A DNA stretch of 8,496 nucleotides from contig DATIOK010000075.1 in assembly GCA_035473255.1 (NCBI GenBank), positions 1 through 8,496 on the forward strand, written 5' to 3'. Within the stretch, counting starts at the first letter, position 1. Every line of letters begins with the position of its first letter. The DNA is from JAICYJ01 sp035473255. Its GTDB lineage: Bacteria > Actinomycetota > Thermoleophilia > Gaiellales > JAICJC01. A program made the translations under genes and the position numbers. The notes under the pieces are model-generated. The model was not told the origin of the DNA. It did no database searches and saw only the letters and a list, made by a program, of their open reading frames with translations. Below are positions 1-5,647 of this stretch, one piece after another.

Positions 1-61
1 GGCGACGCTCGAACGCGCGGCCGCGCGGATGGAGGCGGCGCTGGCGCGGGCGGGTGGCTGA
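1..61 (+). CDS. C-terminal end of a truncated upstream gene, function unknown
   Basis: The frame beginning at base 2 reads nineteen residues (ATLERAAARMEAALARAGG) and stops at TGA 59-61. The alternation of Ala, Leu, Glu and Arg suggests the end of an amphipathic helix or coiled coil, and the GC-rich third positions fit a real gene. Everything upstream is outside the window, so no function can be given. The two other plus-strand frames also pass through this stretch, so the choice of frame is tentative. Confidence 0.45.
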   Translation, partial: ATLERAAARMEAALARAGG

Positions 62-136
62 GCTCAAGGGTTCGACTTTTGCCCTGACGCTGCACAAGTA
101 CTACGAGCCAGGCCTTCCCCGATCAACGTTCAGGGC

Positions 137-142
137 TAAGCT
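137..142 (+). promoter_or_regulatory. Possible -10 box of a leaderless promoter
   Basis: TAAGCT lies six bases before the ATG at 149, which would put transcription start at or next to the A of the start codon. No Shine-Dalgarno sequence precedes this ATG. No good -35 box is visible (TTCCCC at 115-120 is a poor match). The same geometry recurs at other genes in the window, which is the main support. Confidence 0.35.
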
Positions 143-148
143 GTGGGC

Positions 149-457
149 ATGTCGCAGCCCAGCGAACCAGAGGATCCGTCCAAGCCCGCGACGGCGAGCC
201 TCGGCGAGGTCGCGCCAGACCCGCCGCATGACCTCGATGCACCCGCCGTTCCGTTCATCGGCCGGCGTGGGCATCGGCGGATTGGTGTCGAATCGATCTT
301 CATCCGGTTTGTTGCAACCGGCGGCGTGATCGGGGTCGGCGTCGCCGCGGCTGCGATCATGGGCACGCAGGACATCGCTGCCTGGATCATCGGACTGGTG
401 GTGTCGGTGCTGAGCGTGGTGCTGGCCGCCATCCTCTGGTCGTCGCGCACGCTCTGA
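149..457 (+). CDS. Small two-helix membrane protein, function unknown
   Basis: Encodes 102 residues from ATG 149; a GTG two codons upstream at 143 is an alternative. The first 45 or so residues are polar and rich in Pro, Glu and Asp, and should be cytoplasmic or disordered. A short basic stretch (GRRGHRR) follows. Two hydrophobic segments come next, at about residues 51-70 (FIRFVATGGVIGVGVAAAAI) and 76-97 (AAWIIGLVVSVLSVVLAAIL), so both ends are probably on the same side of the membrane. I do not recognise the family. The ATG is preferred because no ribosome binding site is present and a -10-like hexamer sits six bases before it, as expected for a leaderless message. It ends 11 bases from the convergent MarR gene, with a hairpin over its stop codon. 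Confidence 0.7.
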   Translation: MSQPSEPEDPSKPATASLGEVAPDPPHDLDAPAVPFIGRRGHRRIGVESIFIRFVATGGVIGVGVAAAAIMGTQDIAAWIIGLVVSVLSVVLAAILWSSRTL

Positions 458-464
458 GCAGAGC
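451..464. terminator. Inverted repeat at convergent gene ends
   Basis: GCTCTG-AG-CAGAGC is a perfect inverted repeat that includes the stop codon of the small membrane protein. It folds as a five-pair stem with a four-base loop and is followed by the end of the convergent MarR gene. There is no T-run, so a role as a bidirectional terminator is an inference from position only. Confidence 0.35.
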
Positions 465-468
465 CGCG

Positions 469-999
469 CTAGTCGCAGTCCGGCTCTCCCCGCTCGCGTC
501 GCTCGAACTCAAGCATCATCAGCCGCAGCAGTGAGTTCAGGTGCACCTTCTCCCGCTCGTTCAGCGCGGCGGTGACCAGCGCCTCCTTCTTGGCCTGCGC
601 GCCGACGGCCCTCCGGTAGGTCTTGCGGCCGTGGTCGGTCAGCTCCACCACCACGCTGCGGCGATCGTCGGGGTCGGGCAGCCGCTGCACCAGCCCGGCC
701 TGCTCCAGCCGGTCGAGCCGGTTGGTCATCGCGCCGCTGGAGAGCTCCATCCGCGCGGCCAGCCGCCCGGGCGTGCTCCGGTAGGGCTCGCCGCTCTGAG
801 CCAGGATCGAGAGCACCTTGTTCTCGGCCGTGTCCAGCCCGAACTCGGCCAGCGTCTCGTCCATCGTGCGCTGCAGTCGCCGGGCCAGCCCGGAGATGCG
901 GTCGACGATGCCCTCGACCTCCAGGTCGAGGTCCGGCAGCACCAGGTGGATGCTCTCCAGAAACGCGTCGACGTGGTCGCGATCCTCAGTCTTTGCCAT
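469..999 (-). CDS. MarR-family transcriptional regulator
   Basis: Encodes a 176-residue winged helix-turn-helix protein, predicted to bind DNA as a dimer and to release it on ligand binding or oxidation. From the ATG at 999, the winged-helix core spans about residues 45-125. It has a helix-turn-helix (TPGRLAARMELSSGAMTNRL, about 76-95) and the family's wing with the DDRR motif (DPDDRRS, about 109-115). The N- and C-terminal helices, ending in LLRLMMLEFERR, should form the dimer interface. Frames also exist from TTG 1035 and ATG 1008. They are rejected because they lie inside the promoter: the -35 and -10 elements on this strand occupy 1035-1007. The start at 999 would give a leaderless or nearly leaderless message. 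A palindromic operator lies just upstream, suggesting autorepression. The ligand is unknown. The usual divergent target, such as an efflux pump, is not present. Confidence 0.9.
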   Translation of the reverse strand: MAKTEDRDHVDAFLESIHLVLPDLDLEVEGIVDRISGLARRLQRTMDETLAEFGLDTAENKVLSILAQSGEPYRSTPGRLAARMELSSGAMTNRLDRLEQAGLVQRLPDPDDRRSVVVELTDHGRKTYRRAVGAQAKKEALVTAALNEREKVHLNSLLRLMMLEFERRERGEPDCD

Positions 1000-1006
1000 G
1001 CCCTCC

Positions 1007-1035
1007 ATTTTCGCAGAAAAGTAGTTTGACGTCAA
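1007..1035 (-). promoter_or_regulatory. Promoter of the MarR gene
   Basis: On the minus strand, TTGACG (1035-1030) and GAAAAT (1012-1007) are separated by 17 bases, a sigma-70-like arrangement. Transcription would begin near base 1000, practically on the ATG at 999, so the message would have no leader. The -35 hexamer is half of the palindrome that also provides the -35 of the opposing promoter. Confidence 0.55.
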
Positions 1036-1039
1036 GGTA
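1022..1039. promoter_or_regulatory. Probable MarR operator 1
   Basis: The perfect ten-base palindrome TTGACGTCAA (1026-1035) is extended by symmetric TA/TA at the outer edges of 1022-1039. TTGA-N2-TCAA cores in 18-base palindromes are typical of MarR-family operators. It covers the -35 boxes of both divergent promoters, so a bound dimer would block both directions. Binding of the neighbouring MarR protein is inferred. Confidence 0.6.
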
Positions 1040-1054
1040 TCTCAGCGCTAGAAT
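1026..1054 (+). promoter_or_regulatory. Strong sigma-70-like promoter reading away from MarR
   Basis: TTGACG (1026-1031), a 17-base spacer and TAGAAT (1049-1054) form the best promoter match in the window, with five of six bases matching in each hexamer. Start of transcription is expected near 1061. A ribosome binding site (GAGAGGAG, 1081-1088) lies five bases before the ATG at 1094. The reading frame it serves is short and doubtful. Confidence 0.65.
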
Positions 1055-1066
1055 CTCCACTTCAAG

Positions 1067-1084
1067 ATACTTCAGGTCAAGAGA
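1067..1084. promoter_or_regulatory. Possible second, degenerate MarR operator
   Basis: TTCAGGTCAA (1071-1080) matches eight of ten bases of the upstream palindrome, and an additional half-site TCAAGATA lies at 1062-1069. It falls just after the expected start of the rightward transcript, where a bound repressor would act as a roadblock. A 14-base direct repeat (TCAAGGTATCTCAG at 1032, TCAAGATACTTCAG at 1062, 11 matches) places similar half-sites 30 bases apart, about three helical turns. Confidence 0.4.
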
Positions 1085-1093
1085 GGAGCGGAC

Positions 1094-1345
1094 ATGCATC
1101 CGACGGATAGCCGGGGACGAAGGCAGCTGGCGGGCGAGCGGATCGAGCGACTGCGCGGAGACGCTGTAGCGCGGGGCGGCGATCTAGGGCTGGCGCGGCG
1201 GGTGGTCGCCGGGCTCGTCCCGGCCTTCCACGCTGTCCTTGAAGCCCCGAATGCCCTGGCCCAGCGAGCGCCCCAGCTCGGGCAGCCGCGACGGGCCGAA
1301 CACGATCAGCGCAATCAGGAACACGATCACAAGCTTCTCGGGTGA
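1094..1345 (+). CDS. Doubtful 83-residue frame behind the MarR-controlled promoter
   Basis: The ATG at 1094 has the best promoter and one of the best ribosome binding sites in the window. However, the frame runs to TGA 1343-1345 and overlaps almost all of tatA on the opposite strand. The first 30 or so residues (MHPTDSRGRRQLAGERIERL onward) lie outside tatA, are basic and hydrophilic, and match no family I know. Their codons (AGG, CGA, GGA, GTA, CTA) are less GC-biased than those of neighbouring genes. From about residue 31 the sequence is simply the complement of tatA. It may be the remnant of a MarR target gene that lost its body, a leader peptide, or non-coding. The two other frames from here stop within 75 bases, so a simple frameshift does not restore a longer gene. 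Confidence 0.25.
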   Translation: MHPTDSRGRRQLAGERIERLRGDAVARGGDLGLARRVVAGLVPAFHAVLEAPNALAQRAPQLGQPRRAEHDQRNQEHDHKLLG

Positions 1346-1357
1346 GTCGACCCCCAT
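1184..1357 (-). CDS. tatA: Twin-arginine translocase subunit TatA (short)
   Basis: Encodes 57 residues with the TatA/TatE layout. A short N-terminal part leads into one membrane helix (about 8-20, LVIVFLIALIVF), then the family hinge and amphipathic helix signature FGPSRLPELGRSLGQGIRGF (20-39), and a charged tail. TatA oligomers form the passage for folded proteins delivered by TatBC. The protein is shorter than most TatA proteins, mainly in the tail. No tatB or tatC is adjacent, which is common in actinobacteria. The ATG at 1357 is chosen because the frame continues upstream only as antisense of the beta-helix gene, and because TACACT lies six bases before it. It diverges from the beta-helix gene with 99 bases between them. 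Confidence 0.85.
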   Translation of the reverse strand: MGVDSPEKLVIVFLIALIVFGPSRLPELGRSLGQGIRGFKDSVEGRDEPGDHPPRQP

Positions 1358-1363
1358 GCCGGA

Positions 1364-1369
1364 AGTGTA
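1364..1369 (-). promoter_or_regulatory. Possible -10 box of leaderless tatA promoter
   Basis: TACACT, read on the minus strand, ends six bases before the tatA ATG. There is no Shine-Dalgarno sequence in front of this start. No convincing -35 is visible at 16-18 bases further upstream, so the call rests on hexamer and distance. Confidence 0.35.
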
Positions 1370-1456
1370 TGGCCGGCTCTCACGGTCGTGGGGTGACCGA
1401 CCCCTCACCGCGACACGGGTGGGAGGCCTCTGCCCGGCGGTCGCGAACCCCACCGC

Positions 1457-2761
1457 ATGCGGATTCGAACCGCGCTGCCGGCGAGCCTGACGTTGATCGT
1501 CGCAGTCGTGCTGGCGCTCGCGCCGGCAGCGCACGCGGCTCGCAGCGTGAACGGGGCGATTGCACCACCGGGGGCCCGCAGCGTCAGCTCCGCCGCGGGG
1601 TTCGAGGCGGCGGTGGCGGCCCTGCGCGACACCGGCGGCACGATCACGCTGAGTCCCGGCACGTATTCCACCAAGATGCGAATCGGGCCGCGCTCGTCGC
1701 GGCGGCTGACCATCTCCGGGCCCGCCCGCGGCAGGGCGGTGGTGCGTGCGATCGTTCTCGACCGCACCCAGGCGGTGACGATCCACAACCTTCACATCCG
1801 GGCCATGGCCAGAGACGGCGGGATCCACACCATCTACTCGCGGCACATCAGGCTCCACGACCTCACGTTCACGGCGATCGGCACCACGCGCAAGGTGGGC
1901 ATCAACTTCGACCACTCGAGCCACGTGACCGTCGACCACAGCGTCTTCGCCCACTGCGGCGACAACACACCGCAGTGGTCGATGTGCATCCTGCCGCGCT
2001 ACGCCTCGTTCGTCACCATCGAGCGCAACCGGTTCCACGACTGCCTTGGCTGCGACTTCATCCACGGCCGCGCCGGGGCGAAGCTGCTGATCACGAGCAA
2101 CACGTTCAACCGCGCCCTCGCCTGTCACCACACCTGGCGGAAGTGCGGCCACCAGGACATGATCGAGTTGTTCCTCGCCAACGGCATGACCGTCCGCGAC
2201 AACATCTTCGGCGTCAACCAGTTCGGCGGCGCACAGCTCTACCTGGCGCTGGCCGTTGACCACGTGCGCGTTCTCGACAACCTGTTCTTGGCGTCCGACC
2301 CGCGGGCACCGACGGTGGTGCCGCGTACCGGGATCCTGATCGGCACCAAGGCGGCGCTGCGGGTGCCGCACGACGTCGACATCATCAACAACACGATCCT
2401 CTCGGGGTCGCCGAGGCCCGACCACAACGCGCTGTCGATCGTGGTCAGCCACCGCTACAACGTCCTCAGGCGGTCATGGCAGCCGCTGATCGCTAACAAC
2501 ATACTGGGCAAGCAGCTCTCGCCCACCTTGGTGTGCCCACGGCTGCGCCGATCCAGCCACAACGTGATCGAGCAGGGGATCGCGTGCGGTGGCACCGACG
2601 TCGTCGGTGACCCGTTGCTGAACGCCCGCGAACGGCCGACCTCCGCATCCGCGCTCGTGATCGACAAGGCCAATCCGCTCTACGCGCCGGTCTTCGACCT
2701 GCTCGGACACCGCCGCCGCGGGCCACCCGACATCGGCGCCTACGAATATCACGGACGCTGA
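1457..2761 (+). CDS. Secreted right-handed parallel beta-helix protein
   Basis: Encodes 434 residues. A Sec-type signal peptide (basic start MRIR, hydrophobic core about 9-22, likely cut after AHA at 25-27) precedes a mature domain built of short beta-strand repeats. These carry recurring Asn/Asp-hydrophobic turns such as VTIHNLHI, VTIERNRF, LLITSNTF, VRVLDNLF and VDIINNTI, the pattern of pectate-lyase-like beta-helices. The protein ends in PPDIGAYEY (424-431), a C-terminal motif seen in many secreted beta-helix proteins. Eight Cys remain after processing (C167, C177, C196, C199, C223, C230, C360, C377), enough for four disulfides. A polysaccharide lyase or glycan-binding role is possible, but I see no diagnostic catalytic set and leave the substrate open. 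No good ribosome binding site precedes the ATG at 1457, so the start rests on the signal peptide. Confidence 0.82.
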   Translation: MRIRTALPASLTLIVAVVLALAPAAHAARSVNGAIAPPGARSVSSAAGFEAAVAALRDTGGTITLSPGTYSTKMRIGPRSSRRLTISGPARGRAVVRAIVLDRTQAVTIHNLHIRAMARDGGIHTIYSRHIRLHDLTFTAIGTTRKVGINFDHSSHVTVDHSVFAHCGDNTPQWSMCILPRYASFVTIERNRFHDCLGCDFIHGRAGAKLLITSNTFNRALACHHTWRKCGHQDMIELFLANGMTVRDNIFGVNQFGGAQLYLALAVDHVRVLDNLFLASDPRAPTVVPRTGILIGTKAALRVPHDVDIINNTILSGSPRPDHNALSIVVSHRYNVLRRSWQPLIANNILGKQLSPTLVCPRLRRSSHNVIEQGIACGGTDVVGDPLLNARERPTSASALVIDKANPLYAPVFDLLGHRRRGPPDIGAYEYHGR

Positions 2762-2775
2762 CCGCTCCGGTCAGC
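2757..2775. terminator. Hairpin over the stop codon between convergent genes
   Basis: GCTGACC-GCTCC-GGTCAGC is a perfect seven-pair stem with a five-base loop. It contains the TGA stop of the beta-helix gene (2759-2761) and lies 26 bases beyond the end of the htrA-type gene. No T-run follows on either strand. A role as a bidirectional terminator or mRNA 3' end stabiliser is inferred. Confidence 0.45.
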
Positions 2776-2801
2776 ACATCCGGGCGCCGCGGACTCGCGC
2801 G

Positions 2802-3887
2802 TTAGGACACGCTGCCCAGTGTCACCGTGATCTGGTGTGTCCCTGTGCCGGCCACGACGGTCAGCCTGACCGAGTCGCCGGGGCTGTGCCCAGCGATGCG
2901 GGCTGCGGCGGTGCTTGCGTCGGCGACCCGCTGTCCGTCGATCGCCGCGATCACCTCGCCGGCCTTCAGGCCGGCCGCGGCGGCCGGAGATCCGGAGGTG
3001 ACCTTCGTAATCCTGGCACCGCCGGCTGCGTCCTGGAGGTAGACGCCGAGGTAGGCGTGGGCAGCCTTGCCGCTTGCGATCAGCTGCCTGGTGATGTTCT
3101 GGACAGTCGATGAGGGCAAGGCGAAGCCGATTCCGACGTTGCCGCTGGTGCTGCCGTCGGCGTAGATCTGGCTGGTGATGCCGATCACCTGGCCCTGGGC
3201 GTTCAGGAGCGGGCCGCCGCTGTTGCCGTGGTTGATCGCGGCATCGGTCTGGATCGCGTTTGCGATCGGGTGGTTGTTCGGAGACGCGATCGTGCGGTCG
3301 AGCGCCGACACGATCCCGGTCGAAACGCTGTCGGCCAGGCCGAAGGGATCGCCGATCGCGATCACGGCGTCGCCGACGCGGAGGCTGGACGAGTCACCGA
3401 ACGTGAGCGGGTGCAGACCGGCGGACGGCGCGTTGATGTGGATGACGGCCACGTCGGTGGTCGGGTCGCTTCCCACCAGGGTCGCCTTGTAGGTCTTGCC
3501 GTCGTGAGTCTGGACGGTGATCGAAGACGCACCGGAGACGACGTGGGCGTTGGTGGCGATATCGCCGTTGCTGTCGATCTCGAAGCCGGTGCCCTGCGCC
3601 AGCTGGGTCTGCTGCGTGGGCCCGAACGGGGTGATGCTCTGGCCGGTCGCGTTCTCGCGCACCTTGATCTCGACGACGCCCGACACGGCGCCGGCGTAGA
3701 TGTCGGCCACGGACTTCGGCGATGTGGTCACGGCGGCCGGGCTGGCCGTGCCCTCGACGATCGTGCTCGTCGGCGGTGTGGTTGAACCACTCGTGCCTTC
3801 GGTCGCGATGAACGCGCCCAGCGCCAGAGCGGCGCCGATCACGGCCGAGGCGATCAGTGCCGCTGCGCGTGATGCATGCTTCTTCAT
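2802..3887 (-). CDS. htrA: HtrA/DegP-type serine protease with PDZ domain
   Basis: Encodes 361 residues. An N-terminal hydrophobic segment (about 8-28) serves as signal anchor or signal peptide and is followed by a Ser/Thr/Pro linker (about 31-57). The trypsin-like domain (about 60-265) carries the catalytic triad: His115 in TNAHVV, Asp145 in DPTTDVAVI and Ser223 in GNSGGPL. One C-terminal PDZ domain (about 275-358) has the carboxylate-binding loop YLGVYL and the motif GSPAAAAGLKAGEVI. Such enzymes degrade or refold damaged proteins outside the cytoplasm. One PDZ and a membrane-proximal linker match the usual actinobacterial type, somewhat short because there is no cytoplasmic N-terminal domain. 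The ATG at 3887 has AGGAG seven bases upstream. The gene converges on the beta-helix gene, and no stress-promoter signature could be identified. Confidence 0.93.
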   Translation of the reverse strand: MKKHASRAAALIASAVIGAALALGAFIATEGTSGSTTPPTSTIVEGTASPAAVTTSPKSVADIYAGAVSGVVEIKVRENATGQSITPFGPTQQTQLAQGTGFEIDSNGDIATNAHVVSGASSITVQTHDGKTYKATLVGSDPTTDVAVIHINAPSAGLHPLTFGDSSSLRVGDAVIAIGDPFGLADSVSTGIVSALDRTIASPNNHPIANAIQTDAAINHGNSGGPLLNAQGQVIGITSQIYADGSTSGNVGIGFALPSSTVQNITRQLIASGKAAHAYLGVYLQDAAGGARITKVTSGSPAAAAGLKAGEVIAAIDGQRVADASTAAARIAGHSPGDSVRLTVVAGTGTHQITVTLGSVS

Positions 3888-4037
3888 GGGAGGGCTCCTC
3901 GGACGGTGCGGAAGGTCTTCTGCAGGTAGGCTGCTGGTCCCAGTTGAGGTTCAGCTCGGAGCCGCATGTGAGCTTGCTCAGAATCAGCACGCGCCTGCGG
4001 CTGGTTGGACCGCGAGCCAGAGGGGTACCACCGACGT

Positions 4038-4289
4038 ATGGCCGACGCAGCCACCCCGATCGATGATGAGGGCACCGTCGAGATCGACGATGCGCCCGGG
4101 TGGCGCTATCTGCCGTTTGAGGGAAGTGACGACCAGATCGAGGTGACCGTCGTTCGCGACGGTGACGGTTGCGAGCTGCGCTTCACCGTCCCCGCGGTCG
4201 TCCAGCGCGGTGCCGAACTGGGCCGGATCGCCCGGATCGTGATCGCGGCGCAGGAGCGGGTCGACCGCTCGGAGGGGGTCGGTGGCTGA
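4038..4289 (+). CDS. Small acidic protein, first gene of a coupled pair
   Basis: Encodes 83 residues from ATG 4038. The first half is very acidic (DDEGTVEIDDAPGW, EGSDDQIEV), followed by a strand-like stretch (CELRFTVPAVVQ) and a helix-like end (GRIARIVIAAQERVDR). No signal peptide or membrane segment is present, so it should be cytoplasmic. I do not recognise the family. A TTG at 4005 would add 11 residues; ATG 4038 is preferred, although the ribosome binding site (GAGGGG, about 12 bases away) is distant. Its stop codon overlaps the start of the next gene by eight bases, so the two are translationally coupled and probably work together. It diverges from the htrA-type gene across 150 bases in which no clear promoter could be called. 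Confidence 0.72.
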   Translation: MADAATPIDDEGTVEIDDAPGWRYLPFEGSDDQIEVTVVRDGDGCELRFTVPAVVQRGAELGRIARIVIAAQERVDRSEGVGG

Positions 4290-4698
4290 GCCGGCGGAGG
4301 CCGCGAAGTCGGCGGCGAAGGATGCGGCCCTGTGGTGGGTGCGCACCCATCCGCTCCAGGCCGCCAGGTTCGCGTCGGTGGCGGCGCGGCATCCGCAGCG
4401 GACGAGGCAGGCCGTGTCCGGGGCGCAGACGATGCGCGAGGCGGCGCCCGATCCACGCGTGCGGCGGCTGCGCGCGCACCTCTCGGGGCCGGTGCGGCGG
4501 GCCGGCCGGGATGAACTGGCCGATCCACAGTTCTGGTCGGAGGTAGCCCAGGTTGCCCTGGCGGCGGCCGCCGCCTACACCGAGGCGCGAGACCGGCGGG
4601 CCCGACGTGCTCGCCGGCGTCGAGCATTCCTGGCGGTCGCGGCCCTGACGCTGGTGGGCGCGGCCGCGTACGCCGTGCGGCGGCGCGAAGCCCCGTAG
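4282..4698 (+). CDS. Basic protein with C-terminal membrane anchor, unknown function
   Basis: Encodes 138 residues from GTG 4282, with GGAGGGGG about four bases upstream inside the preceding gene. The N-terminal two thirds are helical and Ala/Arg-rich, with a short conserved-looking patch (DELADPQFWSEVAQ, about 77-90). An arginine cluster (RDRRARRARRRR, 103-114) is followed at once by one hydrophobic helix (about 115-131) and a short basic tail. This suggests a tail-anchored protein with its main domain in the cytoplasm. The high positive charge contrasts with the acidic partner upstream, which makes a complex plausible. Membrane-tethered contact with DNA or RNA is another possibility. I do not recognise the family. 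Confidence 0.78.
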   Translation: MAEPAEAAKSAAKDAALWWVRTHPLQAARFASVAARHPQRTRQAVSGAQTMREAAPDPRVRRLRAHLSGPVRRAGRDELADPQFWSEVAQVALAAAAAYTEARDRRARRARRRRAFLAVAALTLVGAAAYAVRRREAP

Positions 4699-4807
4699 TC
4701 ATCGAACCGTTACGCAGCCGACATGCGGCGGATACGCCCTGCTCGTAGCATCGGATAGTGCCCACGGGATCTCATGTGGGCCGGCGATCCAGGAAGGCAG
4801 GGAAGAG

Positions 4808-5374
4808 ATGATCGAGCTGATTACCACGTCGAAGCCGGCCCGGTGGGTGCTCTCTGGCATGGTGCTCGCGGGCATCGCGGGTGCGGTGTTGATTGCGTCG
4901 GCGACAGCCGGGGCGCAGACGGCCGCGTCCACGACGCCGCGATGCAAGACCCGCAGCCTGTCGGTCTGGCTGGGCGTCGGATCCGGCGGCGGTCAGGCCG
5001 GCGGCATTGTGTACCCGTTGGAGTTCACAAACGTCTCCGGCCACACCTGCCAGCTCTACGGCTTCCCTGGCGTCTCGGCCGAGCGCGCGGGCGGTCAGGT
5101 CGGTAGCGCCGCGGGGCGTGACCACGCCCTCCCCGCACGGGCGGTGACGTTGCGCAACCGCGCGACAGCGCACACCTTCCTGCAGATCACGGATGTCTCG
5201 GCATTCCCGCCTGCGAGCTGCAACGCGGTCACCGCAGACGGGATCACTGTCTACCCACCCGGCGCCCGCACCGCGGCTGAGATCCCGTTCCGGTTCCGGG
5301 CCTGCTCGGCCAAAGGGCCGGTGTTTCTGTCGGTGAAGACGGTTCAGCCCCGCGTCGGGATTCCCGGCCGGTAG
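4808..5374 (+). CDS. Exported DUF4232-domain protein
   Basis: Encodes 188 residues. Residues 13-33 form a hydrophobic signal segment after a short basic region; cleavage near ATAGAQ (32-37) is likely. The mature part fits the DUF4232 layout of secreted or lipid-linked actinobacterial proteins: a first Cys at the domain start (C46), LEFTNVSGHTCQLYGFPGV (71-89, C81), then a late Cys-containing strand (C138) and IPFRFRACS (159-167, C166). The four Cys could form two disulfides. The family's function is not established. There is no lipobox, so it is probably free or anchored by an uncut signal. The ATG at 4808 follows a purine-rich ribosome binding region (AGGAAGGCAGGGAAGAG). It stands alone on this strand, 109 bases after the preceding gene. 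Confidence 0.8.
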   Translation: MIELITTSKPARWVLSGMVLAGIAGAVLIASATAGAQTAASTTPRCKTRSLSVWLGVGSGGGQAGGIVYPLEFTNVSGHTCQLYGFPGVSAERAGGQVGSAAGRDHALPARAVTLRNRATAHTFLQITDVSAFPPASCNAVTADGITVYPPGARTAAEIPFRFRACSAKGPVFLSVKTVQPRVGIPGR

Positions 5375-5415
5375 GGGAGGCCGCCCCGAGGCACGCAGCT
5401 CGTGGAATCAATCAT

Positions 5416-5586
5416 CTATGCGCGCTCCAGGTTCTGGAGCGCGTCCTTCGGGTACTCCTCGAGCGAGTCCGAGTCACCGCCCCGCAGGTGTGCGACCGGC
5501 TGTCCGGCGGCGTCCTCTCCGTCGCCGATGTAGGTGAACACCTGTCCGTCGATCACAAAACGTGTGCCTTCGGCGATCTCTTCCAC
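5416..5586 (-). CDS. 56-residue hypothetical protein
   Basis: Starts at GTG 5586, seven bases after an excellent ribosome binding site (GGGAGGA, minus strand 5600-5594), and ends at TAG 5418-5416. An in-frame stop upstream leaves no other start. The protein is acidic and soluble, beginning MEEIAEGTRFVIDGQVFTYI and ending YPKDALQNLERA. The alternating hydrophobic first half suggests a small beta structure, the second half a short helix. Third codon positions are strongly GC. I do not recognise the family. It lies 61 bases downstream of the membrane protein gene on the same strand and may share its transcript. A perfect hairpin is embedded in its last codons. Confidence 0.75.
   Translation of the reverse strand: MEEIAEGTRFVIDGQVFTYIGDGEDAAGQPVAHLRGGDSDSLEEYPKDALQNLERA
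5421..5443. terminator. Hairpin inside the last codons of the 56-residue gene
   Basis: CGCGCTCCAG-GTT-CTGGAGCGCG is a perfect ten-pair stem with a three-base loop, the strongest hairpin in the window. It encodes most of the final residues (ALQNLERA) and ends a few bases before the stop. It also lies about 45 bases beyond the end of the convergent DUF4232 gene. It could end transcription from both sides, but no T-run is present. Confidence 0.5.
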
Positions 5587-5647
5587 AGCGGATTCCTCCC
5601 GGTTGGTGTCACCCGGATGCTACCGGCGGCCGGCGGCGGGCGGACCC

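Noticed and set aside
1000..1035. N-terminal extension of MarR from TTG 1035 or ATG 1008
   Set aside because: These starts lie within the minus-strand -35/-10 elements and the operator, so a message from that promoter would not contain them.
1391..1405. GGGGT/ACCCC inverted repeat between tatA and the beta-helix gene
   Set aside because: Five pairs in very GC-rich sequence, with competing pairings nearby. Likely chance.
1342..2259. Plus-strand frame overlapping the beta-helix gene in another frame
   Set aside because: Rich in Arg, His and Pro without domain features, and no ribosome binding site. The frame from 1457 has a signal peptide and strand repeats.
1358..2452. Long minus-strand open frame continuous with tatA, opposite the beta-helix gene
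   Set aside because: The translation is low in complexity, rich in Asp, Val, Arg and His, and is the complement of a well-supported secreted protein. Only its end, tatA, has family features.
3969..3980. TGAGCTTGCTCA near-palindrome between htrA-type gene and the acidic protein gene
   Set aside because: Short, not associated with a recognisable promoter, and without a second copy. Too weak to call an operator.
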